Origin: Xanthomonas hydrangeae
GTDB taxonomy: Bacteria > Pseudomonadota > Gammaproteobacteria > Xanthomonadales > Xanthomonadaceae
Assembly (NCBI GenBank): GCA_905142475.1
Contig: LR990730.1
Coordinates: forward strand, 1,984,001-2,048,000
Reading direction: 5' to 3'
Length of the DNA: 64,000 bases
Shown: one piece after another, positions 9,524-19,777 of the stretch
Position numbering within the stretch: position 1 is the stretch's first letter
Layout: every line of letters begins with the position of its first letter
The notes under the pieces: model-generated
Databases searched by the model: none
What the model saw: the letters and a program-made list of their open reading frames with translations, nothing else
Told to the model about the DNA's origin: nothing
Translations under genes and position numbers: made by a program

Positions 9524-9703
9524 GAAGGCAGCCAGTCGGGAAGATGCCTGATTCTTGACCAATGCGCGTAGGGACGCAAAGCGTGGGTTCGCAACGCGCG
9601 CCATCGGCAGCGTATGCGCCGTGAATGCCGACCGACACATGCCTGCCGGCGGCGGTCGGTGCCCAGCGTGCGCTGGCGCTGCAATCGTGCGCCGGTCTGT
9701 CGG

Positions 9704-10153
9704 TCAGCGCGCCGGCTTGCGTTTGACGTAGAGCTGCTTGCGCACGCATGCCACCACCTCGCCATCGCGGTTGTGCACGCTGTTTTCGAACCAGCGCAGG
9801 TACTTTTCGCCGTTGGCGGTGGCATCGCGTAGCTCGCTCAGCATGCTGTCGTCGATGACGAAATCCGCGCTCACCGTGCCGCGCCCGGGTTTGATGAATT
9901 CAATGCTGCCGGCCTTGTCCCAGACGTAGTAGTCGCGCCCCAGGTTCTGCATGGTCAGCAGCATCCAGAACGGGTCGGTCATTGCGAACAAGCTGCCGCC
10001 GAAATGGGTGCCGACGTAGTTGCGATTCCACGGGCGCTGGCGCAACTCCACGCGTGCATAGCGGTAATCGGCCGACAGCACGGTGACGTGGATGCCGGCG
10101 AACAGATACGGCGGCCACAGGTTGATGCCGAGCTTGAACAGTGAAGCGCGCAT
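9704..10153 (-). CDS. DUF4442 family protein, hotdog thioesterase-like
   Basis: The protein has about 149 residues and starts MRASLFKLGINLWPPYLFAG. It contains the family core RQRPWNRNYVGTHFGGSLFAM and later GRGTVSADFVIDD. DUF4442 proteins have a hotdog fold like acyl-CoA thioesterases, but reaction and substrate are generally undetermined. The start is uncertain: ATG 10153 matches the usual family N terminus, while ATG 10168 would add five residues. Neither has a strong ribosome site. The protein is soluble with no signal peptide. It lies between the cyclophilin and cnoX genes on the same strand, but gaps of 180 and 334 bases argue against a tight operon. Confidence 0.8.
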   Translation of the reverse strand: MRASLFKLGINLWPPYLFAGIHVTVLSADYRYARVELRQRPWNRNYVGTHFGGSLFAMTDPFWMLLTMQNLGRDYYVWDKAGSIEFIKPGRGTVSADFVIDDSMLSELRDATANGEKYLRWFENSVHNRDGEVVACVRKQLYVKRKPAR

Positions 10154-10361
10154 GCGGCCAGGTTCCATGGCAAGGGCAGATACCCCAGCATAACATTCGC
10201 ATGCGTATGGTGGCGTGCCGCAGGTCGACATCGAAGCAGTCGTGTCCGTGCTGCGAGCCGGTCCAGACGGCGCGTCATCGCCGGTCGCGCAGTCGCGTGG
10301 TGTGCATCGCGGCTTGGTGCGCACCTGGGCAAGGGCCGCTGTGGCGGGACAGCCTTCGTAG

Positions 10362-10456
10362 CGTAGGAGCGGACCTGGCCGTGACGGCGAGCTAACCGGG
10401 ATACGCTAGCAGCGACTGGCGAGTAACGCCTCGTCGCGGCCGGGTCCGCTCCTACG
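10362..10456. repeat. GTAG-headed imperfect palindrome (REP-like)
   Basis: The ends GTAGGAGCGGACCTGGCCG and its inverted partner CGGCCGGGTCCGCTCCTAC can form a long stem around a variable centre. The element sits in the 319-bp gap between the DUF4442 and cnoX genes; the rest of that gap holds no gene I can support. A second member with the same GTAGGAGCGG head lies at 50768-50834. Palindromes headed by GTAG are a known class of REP elements in Xanthomonadaceae. Membership of that class is my inference. Confidence 0.75.
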
Positions 10457-10487
10457 TGTCAATGTGACGCCGCAGCGCCATCGGCTG

Positions 10488-11345
10488 TCAGAACACCAAC
10501 GACGACATCTTGCGGCGATAGCGGCCGACCAGGTCTTCATCTTCGATCACGCGGAATGCATCGATCAGGCTGCGGCGCGGCAGGTTGTCGTCGAAGGCGC
10601 GGTCCTGCCGCAGCATTTCCAGAAACTGCTCCAGCGCGGCTTCATCGTTGCCGTCGAGCAGATGGCGCACGCCGAGCAGATGGCGCGCACGCAGGTCGGC
10701 GCCGTTGGCGGCCACGGCGGCCTGCAGCGCGTCCGCATCCGGCGCGTCTTTCAAGACGTTGGCAAAGCTCAGCCGCGCCTTGGCACGCACTGCGCGGTCG
10801 TCGGTGGCCAAGTTGGCGGGCAGGGCGTCGATCAGCTGCTCGGCCTCGGCGGTGTCGCCGGTCTTGAGCAGTGCCAGCGCCAGGTCCAGCTTGAGTTCGT
10901 CCTTGTCCGGCTCGGCGGTGATCGCCTCGCGCAGCGCGGCGGCCTGGTCCTGCGGGTCGAGCGGCGCCGGCGGGAGTTCTTCGACCGCCTGCGCCTCGGC
11001 CGGCAACACGCCGTGCTGGGTCAGGAATTCGCGGATCTGGCCTTCCGGCATCGCGCCGGGGAAACCATCCACCAACTCGCCGCCCTTGACCAGGAAGACC
11101 GTCGGCACCGAGCGGATCTGGAACGCGGCAGCGATCTGCTGTTCCTTGTCCACATCGACCTTGGCCAGCTCGAACGCACCGTTGTAGTCGGCGGCGAGCT
11201 TTTCCAGGATCGGCGTCAGCGACTTGCACGGGCCGCACCAGGTGGCCCAGAAATCCACCAGTACCGGTGTCGTCAACGATTTCTGCAGGACCTCGGTCTC
11301 GAAGGTGTCGGTGGTGGCATCGAATACGTGCGGCTTGTCGGACAT
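10488..11345 (-). CDS. cnoX: Thioredoxin-domain chaperedoxin with TPR tail (CnoX/YbbN family)
   Basis: This 285-residue protein joins an N-terminal thioredoxin domain (about 1-115, active site WCGPC with Cys37 and Cys40) to a helical TPR-like tail (about 120-285). That is the YbbN/CnoX layout. CnoX proteins hold oxidation-damaged proteins and pass them to chaperones. The complete CxxC motif suggests redox activity as well, unlike E. coli YbbN with its SxxC site. ATG 11343-11345 gives the standard N terminus. There is no signal peptide, so it acts in the cytosol. It is divergent from the DUF998-like gene. Confidence 0.88.
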   Translation of the reverse strand: MSDKPHVFDATTDTFETEVLQKSLTTPVLVDFWATWCGPCKSLTPILEKLAADYNGAFELAKVDVDKEQQIAAAFQIRSVPTVFLVKGGELVDGFPGAMPEGQIREFLTQHGVLPAEAQAVEELPPAPLDPQDQAAALREAITAEPDKDELKLDLALALLKTGDTAEAEQLIDALPANLATDDRAVRAKARLSFANVLKDAPDADALQAAVAANGADLRARHLLGVRHLLDGNDEAALEQFLEMLRQDRAFDDNLPRRSLIDAFRVIEDEDLVGRYRRKMSSLVF

Positions 11346-11598
11346 GGGCTTCCTGAAAAGATGACGGCAACAGTGGGACGTAATGGTGGCAAACCCGGCC
11401 GACACAAGGCTGGCCGGGATCGGGCCAACCGGCGGTTATCGCCAGGCCGGTCATGACAAGGCCGGCCGAGGCCGGCGACGACCAGGCCGCCAGCAATCAC
11501 GCCAGCCGGGATCAGACAAGGGGTTCACGCCACCCGCCCCCGGCACCACAATGCCGCGTCATGGCGGCGCAACCTGCGCCCGCGTTGGAGCAAGACGA

Positions 11599-12210
11599 AT
11601 GGCGAGCATCGAGGGCATGCAGCGCACCCTGGGCCTGATCGCGGCAACTGTGTTCGTGCTGGCGGTGGCCGGCTTCGGGCTGGCATTGCCCGGCTATCTG
11701 CAGGCCAGCCACCCGGTGGCGTTATTGGGCGCAGACGGCGTTCCGCACGCGCTGGGCTTCAATCTGCTGGCGTTCGCGCTGGTGGGTGGGTTGGGCATGG
11801 CCACCGGCATCAGTCTGCTGGCGCGCATGCCGGCCAAGTCCGGCTGGAGCCTGCGCGTGGGCGGGCAGTTGATCGTGCTGGCAGGTTTGGCGTTCCTGGG
11901 CATGGGTCTGCTGCCGCTGGATCCCGCCGACCTGGATGGCCGCGCCAGCCAGGCCCACGCCACCGCCTGGCTGCTATGGGCGGTGGCGTTCGTGCCGGCC
12001 ATGCTGTTGATCGCCGCCGCGCTGCTCAACCAGTCCGATACCCGCGCGCTGGCGTTGCTGAGTCTGGGCGCCGGGCTGCTGGTGGCGGTGCTGGCATTCG
12101 GGCCGCCGGGGTTGCTGCGCCAGGCAATCGCCCAGCGTGTGGCGTTCCTGGCCTGGGTAGGCTGGCTGGCGGTTGCCGGCTGGAGCTGGCCGGCCAAACC
12201 CGCCTTCTGA
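11599..12210 (+). CDS. DUF998-like integral membrane protein
   Basis: This 203-residue protein has about six hydrophobic helices and very few charged residues. Its first helix (GLIAATVFVLAVAGFGLALPG) is at residues 11-31. A segment GMGLLPLDPADLDGRASQAHA near 107-128 resembles the conserved acidic loop of DUF998 proteins, which have no established role. ATG 11599 is preceded by GGAG at 11587-11590. The gene ends 72 bases before leuS on the same strand and may be co-transcribed with it. Family assignment rests on topology and the loop only. Confidence 0.65.
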   Translation: MASIEGMQRTLGLIAATVFVLAVAGFGLALPGYLQASHPVALLGADGVPHALGFNLLAFALVGGLGMATGISLLARMPAKSGWSLRVGGQLIVLAGLAFLGMGLLPLDPADLDGRASQAHATAWLLWAVAFVPAMLLIAAALLNQSDTRALALLSLGAGLLVAVLAFGPPGLLRQAIAQRVAFLAWVGWLAVAGWSWPAKPAF

Positions 12211-14925
<2,715 letters not shown>

Positions 14926-15266
14926 TCGTTGTTGATCGGTCGCGTTGCCATCGCCGTTCCGGGTAGTTCGCCGGCTCGGCGTGGCAACGTGGTTGCAAGG
15001 CTGCTGCGGCAATTTGGCAATGTGTTACACAGGCGTGTGGTGGTTGCCGCAGCGGTCTTGGTCAATTCACTGCACCGGCGCGTGACGACGCGCCGGTGAG
15101 ATTGTTGGGGGTGGCTTCTGGTCATTCATTTCACTGGCGCGTGGCGACGCGTTTTTCATCCTGGGCGCCGCAGTTTTACTGCGGCGCCTCTCAAGCCCCA
15201 TTCACGCGGTGTCGGTCAGGCTAGCCGCCTGTTGCCGCCGCCGGGGCGCTCATCCAGACTGTGCCC
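14926..15266. other. Hairpin-rich non-coding gap between leuS and lptE
   Basis: No gene is supportable here. Two similar blocks occur about 60 bases apart, near 15060 and 15120 (GGTCAATTCACTGCACCGGC and GGTCATTCATTTCACTGGCG). The first contains a perfect 11-bp stem at 15073-15098 (CACCGGCGCGT and its complement). In the second the right arm has decayed into ACGCGTTTTT, which resembles an intrinsic terminator. A third perfect 11-bp stem with a TTT loop lies at 15164-15188 (GGCGCCGCAGT). The set probably ends leuS transcription. Confidence 0.6.
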
Positions 15267-15902
15267 ATGATTCGATTTCCTACTGCCTTCGCTGCGTCCC
15301 TCGTGCTCGTCTCGAGCCTCACCGCCTGCGGCTTCCATCTGCGCAATTCGCTGGCGTTGCCGCCGGACACGCCAGCGGTAAAGGTGCAGTCTGCAGTGCA
15401 GTACAGCGAGCTGGCCAAGTTGCTGCGGCGTGGCCTCAAGGCTGCCGGCGCCACCCTGGCCGACGAAGACGCCAAGACCGGCTTTGCGCAGGTGCAGGTG
15501 TTGTCCGAGCGCTGGGGCGATCTGCCGATCGCCATCGACAGCCAGGGACGTGCGCAGGAATACAGCCTGCGCTACGCCGCCATCTTTACCGTCACCACCG
15601 CCAATGGCGCGGTGCTGGTGCCGCAGCAGGTGATCGAGCTGTCGCGCGACTACGTGTCGCCGCCGGTGGACGCCACCGGTACCGCGACCGAGCGCGAGAT
15701 CCTTGCCGACGAGTTGCGCAAGGACATGTCGGCCTCGATCCTGCGTCGTATCGACAGCGTGGTGCGCGCGCGCGTGCAGCGTGGCGAGACGCTGGAAAGC
15801 ACGCCGACCGCGCCGCTACCGCAGGCTCCCACGCCGCCAGTGCAGCCGACCACGCCTGAGTCGAGCGTGCCGGCCTCGTTGCCGCCTGCGTCGAACAACT
15901 AA
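15267..15902 (+). CDS. lptE: LPS-assembly lipoprotein LptE
   Basis: LptE plugs the LptD barrel and helps insert lipopolysaccharide into the outer membrane. The 211-residue protein begins with a lipoprotein signal ending LTACGFHLR (Cys20), and the CGFHLR sequence after the lipobox is a hallmark of LptE. The body has the family's alpha/beta mix, and a Pro/Thr-rich tail (about 175-211) is probably disordered. I chose ATG 15267; an in-frame GTG lies six bases earlier. It sits 21 bases before holA, the usual arrangement in gammaproteobacteria. Confidence 0.93.
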   Translation: MIRFPTAFAASLVLVSSLTACGFHLRNSLALPPDTPAVKVQSAVQYSELAKLLRRGLKAAGATLADEDAKTGFAQVQVLSERWGDLPIAIDSQGRAQEYSLRYAAIFTVTTANGAVLVPQQVIELSRDYVSPPVDATGTATEREILADELRKDMSASILRRIDSVVRARVQRGETLESTPTAPLPQAPTPPVQPTTPESSVPASLPPASNN

Positions 15903-15923
15903 GCGTCGCGCGCGCTCGCAGTC

Positions 15924-16952
15924 ATGGAACTCCGCCCCGAGCAGCTTGCCGGCCAGTCCAATCAGCCGTTGCAGCCGGTCTATCTGATCGCCGGCCCCGA
16001 GACGCTGCGCGTGCTGGAGGCGGCCGATGCGGTGCGCGCCCGAGCGCGCGCCGAAGGCATTAGCGAACGCGAAGTCTTCGACGCCGATGGCCGCGAGTTC
16101 GACTGGAACCAGCTGGATGCGACCTTCAACGCGCCCAGTCTGTTCAGTCCGCGCCGGCTGGTGGAAATACGCCTGCCCAGCGGCAAGCCGGGCAAGGACG
16201 GTGCCGATGTCATCACCCGCTTCTGCGCCAATCCGCCGCCGGACGTGGTGCTGCTGATCACCGCCAACGACTGGAGCAAGGCGCACCAGGGCAAGTGGGC
16301 CGATGCGGTAGGACGCATCGGCACCATCTCGGTGGCCTGGGCGATCAAGCCGCACGAGTTGTCCGACTGGATCGAGCGCCGCCTGCGCAGCCACGGCCTG
16401 CGTGCGGACGCTGCCGCAGTGCAGCGCCTGAGCGAGCGGGTGGAGGGGAATCTGCTCGCCGCCGCGCAGGAAATCGACAAGCTGGTGCTGCTGGCCGATG
16501 GCAGGGTGCTGGACCTGGAGGCGATGGAGTCGCTGGTCGCCGATGCCGCCCGCTACGACGTGTTCCGGCTGGCCGAAACCACCTTCTCCGGGCAGCCGGC
16601 GGCGGTGATCCGCATGCTCGCCGGCCTGCGCGCCGAGGGTGAGGCGGTGGCCGCACTGATGCCGATCCTGATCAAGGAACTGCTGCGCACCGCATCGCTG
16701 GCGAAAGTGCAGGCAAATGGCGGCAACCTCGCCGCCGAAATGAAGGCGCAAGGGCTGTGGGAATCGCGCCAGGCCCCGTTCAAGCGCGCGCTGCAACGGC
16801 ACCCGGAACCGCGCCGCTGGGAACGCTTCGTCGCCGAAGCAGGGCTGGTCGATCGCATGGCCAAAGGCCGCGCCGACGGCGACGCCTGGGTCGGCCTGGA
16901 ACGCCTGCTGGTGGCTGTGGCCGAAGCGCGTGCGGTGAGATTGCTGGCGTGA
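15924..16952 (+). CDS. holA: DNA polymerase III delta subunit
   Basis: The delta subunit opens the beta sliding clamp within the clamp loader. The product has 342 residues, the normal length. It begins MELRPEQLAGQSNQPLQPVY and continues VYLIAGPETLRVLEAADAVR, the degenerate nucleotide-binding region typical of delta. The central and C-terminal parts (LLAAAQEIDKLVLLADG and later helices) fit the HolA collar domain. The lptE-holA-nadD order supports the call. The start ATG lies 21 bases after the lptE stop. Confidence 0.95.
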   Translation: MELRPEQLAGQSNQPLQPVYLIAGPETLRVLEAADAVRARARAEGISEREVFDADGREFDWNQLDATFNAPSLFSPRRLVEIRLPSGKPGKDGADVITRFCANPPPDVVLLITANDWSKAHQGKWADAVGRIGTISVAWAIKPHELSDWIERRLRSHGLRADAAAVQRLSERVEGNLLAAAQEIDKLVLLADGRVLDLEAMESLVADAARYDVFRLAETTFSGQPAAVIRMLAGLRAEGEAVAALMPILIKELLRTASLAKVQANGGNLAAEMKAQGLWESRQAPFKRALQRHPEPRRWERFVAEAGLVDRMAKGRADGDAWVGLERLLVAVAEARAVRLLA

Positions 16953-17190
16953 AAGCGGTGGATGCCGGAACTGGAGACCAGAAGGTCGAGACCGAGAACC
17001 GGGAGCTTCAGAACAGCGCAATCCCAAGCCAGGATACGCAGGCGACTGCGACTGAGGCTTTCGCTGTTCCCATTTCACCGAACCTCGATTCGCAGTCCCC
17101 AGCGCTGGATGCCCGCTTTTTCGAATCTCCAATCCCGACTTCCGATTCCCAGCTTCACCCCGGATCCCCAATCCCCATCCCCCATCCCGG
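16953..17190. other. holA-nadD junction rich in AATCCC-type repeat
   Basis: From about 17088 to 17190 the DNA is a run of related C-rich units (AATCTCCAATCCCGACTTCC, then CGATTCCCAG, CCCCAATCCC and CATCCCCCATCCCGG). These look like a degenerate form of the GGGATTC repeat found at several gene junctions here. The run continues up to the presumed nadD N terminus and appears to have replaced the normal start region. An in-frame stop TGA lies at 17053-17055. Confidence 0.6.
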
Positions 17191-17853
17191 CTCCACCTCT
17201 ACTACGGCGGCACCTTCGATCCGATCCACCTGGGCCACCTCGCCATCGCCTGCGCCGCGCGCGACGAACTGGGCGCCCTCGTGCATCTGGTGCCAGCCGC
17301 CGACCCGCCGCATCGCCCCGCACCCGGCGCCACTGCGGCGCAGCGCGCACGCATGCTGGAACTGGCGCTCGCCGACACGCCCGGGCTGGTGCTGGACACC
17401 CGCGAGCTACGCCGCGCCAGCCAGGGTGGCGCACCGTCCTATACCGTCGATACCTTGCGCGAACTGCGCGCCGAACTCGGCACTGCGACGCCGATCGCCT
17501 GGTTGCTGGGCGCCGATGCCTTTGTCGGCCTGAGCAGCTGGCATCGGTGGGAGGCGCTGTTCGAGCTTGCGCATTTCGTCGTTGCCGAGCGTCCAGGCGT
17601 GCCGCTGGATCTGGCAGATGTGCCGCAGCTTGCCCAGGCAGTGCAGGGCAGATGGGCTGCCAGCGCAGGCGAACTGGGCACCACCCCGGCCGGCCGCCTG
17701 TGGCGGTTGCATCAACCGTTGCGCGGCGAATCGGCCAGCGCGGTGCGTTCGCGCATCGCCACCGGCGGCGACTGGCAGGCGCTGGTGCCGCCGTCGGTGG
17801 CAGCGTTTATCGCGCGCGAATGCCCTTACGGCAGCGCGCAGCCGTCTAGCTGA
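17191..17853 (+). CDS. nadD: Nicotinate-nucleotide adenylyltransferase with no canonical start codon
   Basis: NadD converts nicotinate mononucleotide and ATP to deamido-NAD in NAD synthesis. The frame shows the nucleotidyltransferase motif LYYGGTFDPIHLGHLAIA, then PAADPPHR, and the GAD.F..L..W motif as LLGADAFVGLSSWHRW. From CTC 17191 the length is 220 residues, normal for NadD. The problem is the start. Between the in-frame TGA at 17053-17055 and the motif there is no ATG, GTG or TTG, and the first GTG (17281) lies after it and would delete the active site. I set the left end at CTC 17191 by homology. Initiation at a rare codon such as ATC 17164 or CTC 17191 is possible, as is a sequence error. 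Confidence 0.85.
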   Translation, partial: LHLYYGGTFDPIHLGHLAIACAARDELGALVHLVPAADPPHRPAPGATAAQRARMLELALADTPGLVLDTRELRRASQGGAPSYTVDTLRELRAELGTATPIAWLLGADAFVGLSSWHRWEALFELAHFVVAERPGVPLDLADVPQLAQAVQGRWAASAGELGTTPAGRLWRLHQPLRGESASAVRSRIATGGDWQALVPPSVAAFIARECPYGSAQPSS

Positions 17854-17910
17854 ACACGCATCCGGCCGGACCGGCCTATAATTCATGCGAATTCCATCGA
17901 GTTGCCCGCT

Positions 17911-18321
17911 TTGACCACCCAAGCTCAAGTCATCAAGACCTCCATTCCGAACCCGCCGCCGTCCGTGCCGGCCCTGCTGGCCACCGTGCGCGAGGCCGTG
18001 GAGGAGCTGAAAGCCAAGGACGTGGTCGAAATCGATGTGCGTGGCAAGTCCAGCGTCTGCGATTACATGGTGGTTGCCTCGGGCACCTCGACCCGCCACG
18101 TCAAGTCGATCGCCGAAGAAGTGGTGAAGTTCGCCAAGCGTCTGGACGTGATGCCACTGGGCGTGGAAGGCGAGCGCGAAGCCGAATGGGTGCTGGTCGA
18201 CCTGGGCGATGTGGTGGTGCACGTGATGCTGCCGCGCGTGCGCGAGTTCTACGCGTTGGAGCGCCTGTGGACCGTAGGCGACCAGCGTCCGGACGATGTG
18301 GATGCCGACCCCGAGGCGTAA
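17911..18321 (+). CDS. rsfS: Ribosome silencing factor RsfS
   Basis: RsfS binds ribosomal protein uL14 and blocks subunit joining when nutrients are short. The 136-residue frame contains the family core DVVEIDVRGKSSVCDYMVVA near residues 40-59. It continues through SGTSTRHVKSIAEEV and the highly conserved EAEWVLVDLGDVVVHVM, then REFYALERLW. The start is not an ATG: TTG 17911 gives LTTQAQVIKTS, and another TTG at 17902 adds three residues. It follows nadD, as in most bacteria, and ends 13 bases before the J-domain gene. Confidence 0.93.
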   Translation: MTTQAQVIKTSIPNPPPSVPALLATVREAVEELKAKDVVEIDVRGKSSVCDYMVVASGTSTRHVKSIAEEVVKFAKRLDVMPLGVEGEREAEWVLVDLGDVVVHVMLPRVREFYALERLWTVGDQRPDDVDADPEA

Positions 18322-18333
18322 CTGACCCACGGC

Positions 18334-19449
18334 ATGGCGAGAAAATCCCAAGCCCAGACGGAGACACCTGCCTCGCCGGCGCTACAGCAACTGCGCAGCC
18401 AGCCGGCGCAGGCCGCCGCGCAGCCGTTGTCGCCGGCGCGCAAACGCTTCGACCGCTTGCTGCGCGATCTGGAGCGTCATCGCAACGAACTGCAGGCCTG
18501 GCAAACGGCGCTCACGCGTTGGCGCGAGCTCTATCACACCGAGCTGCAGCCCTTGCTCGATCATCGGCGCGCGGCCGATGTGGCGCTGGTCGAAGAGCTC
18601 GATCGCGCGCATGCCACGGTCAAGCTGAGCAAGGCCGAGCGTGCGTTTCTGTCAGAGCTGCTGTGCGATATCGCCGGCCCGCTGATCGAATCGGGACATG
18701 AAGCATTGCGGCCGATCTACGATCGCCACAGTGTCATGGGCTACGACCAGGAAGTGGCCGAATCCGATGCACTGATGAAGCAGATTCTCGGCCAGGCCTA
18801 TGGGCTGGATGCAGACGAACTGGACGGCATCGACTCGCCCGAAGAACTCTTCGAACGCGTCAGCGAGCGTCTCGAGCAGGAACACGCGCAACAACAGCAG
18901 CGCAACGCCCAGCGCCGCAAGCGTGCCGAAAAAAAAGCGGTTGCCGGGAATGCCGAGCCGCCACCGTTGCGCGAGTTGTATCGCAAACTGGCCGGCAATC
19001 TGCATCCGGACCGCGCCAAGGACCCCGACGACCACGCCTCGCGCACCATCCTGATGCAACGGCTCAATGCGGCTTACAAGGCCGGCGATCTGCTCGGCCT
19101 GCTCGAACTGCAGGCCGAGATCGGCCTGCTGGACGCGCAAGGTGTGGATGCGATGAGCGCGGCGCGGCTGCAGGATTACAACCGCGAACTGGACCGGCAG
19201 TGCAGGGAGTTGCAACAGCAGGTGCAGGAGCAGTCGGAGAACTTTTGCGCAGAGTATGCTCTGGACCTGCCGTCGCGGCTCAAGCCCGAGCGACTGGGTA
19301 GATTGATGGCCCAACTCAAGCGCGACGTCGAAGACGATCTGATGGAAGCGCGGCAGGGCCTGCGCGAACTGGCCGACCCGCAATCGCTCAAGCGCTGGCT
19401 GAAATTGCAGCGCGCCATGTCGAGCGCGCAAGACGCGCCCTGGTTCTGA
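18334..19449 (+). CDS. Cytosolic protein with a central J-like domain
   Basis: The 371-residue product is helical and charged, with no signal peptide or membrane helix. An N-terminal helical region (about 30-120) leads to a Gln/Arg-rich segment (about 180-208). A J-like domain follows near 212-255 (LRELYRKLAGNLHPDRAKD), with the HPD signature at 224-226 and then LNAAYKAGDLLGLLELQAE. HPD is the tripeptide that stimulates Hsp70 ATPase. A further coiled-coil C-terminal part ends at Phe371. It starts 13 bases after rsfS and probably shares its transcript. The client is unknown. Confidence 0.8.
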   Translation: MARKSQAQTETPASPALQQLRSQPAQAAAQPLSPARKRFDRLLRDLERHRNELQAWQTALTRWRELYHTELQPLLDHRRAADVALVEELDRAHATVKLSKAERAFLSELLCDIAGPLIESGHEALRPIYDRHSVMGYDQEVAESDALMKQILGQAYGLDADELDGIDSPEELFERVSERLEQEHAQQQQRNAQRRKRAEKKAVAGNAEPPPLRELYRKLAGNLHPDRAKDPDDHASRTILMQRLNAAYKAGDLLGLLELQAEIGLLDAQGVDAMSAARLQDYNRELDRQCRELQQQVQEQSENFCAEYALDLPSRLKPERLGRLMAQLKRDVEDDLMEARQGLRELADPQSLKRWLKLQRAMSSAQDAPWF

Positions 19450-19777
19450 CACGCAGGCCCACGACTCGCGCGCTGCCTGCACGCTCGACTGAAAGCACAC
19501 GCCGCTGAGCGGTTCATCAGGCGGTGGTGCCAGCCGTGCACGTGGAGCGAGCGGCTGCAATCGTCGCGTTTGCGTCGCAGCGACCGCTAGTGGTGAGCGC
19601 GCAGCTGTCCTGCAGCTAGGGCGTGATGCTTCGAACGCCCGTATTCCCGCAGATCTGCATTCGCGCAGGTTGTCTCTGCCGGCCGCGTGAGGCCTGCTCC
19701 GGCATTATGGAAAACTGCCGAGCGAACGACGGTCCGTCCGGCAGGTGCGGCGTCGGCCGTTGCCTGGCAAGGACCGC
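19450..19777. other. Gap without a recognisable gene
   Basis: This 328-bp stretch separates the plus-strand J-domain gene from the 3' end of the minus-strand phoX gene. I found no tRNA, convincing terminator, repeat family member or coding frame with a recognisable product. A short inverted pair CAGCTGTCCTGCAGCTAGG near 19602-19620 is the only small structure noted. Confidence 0.5.
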
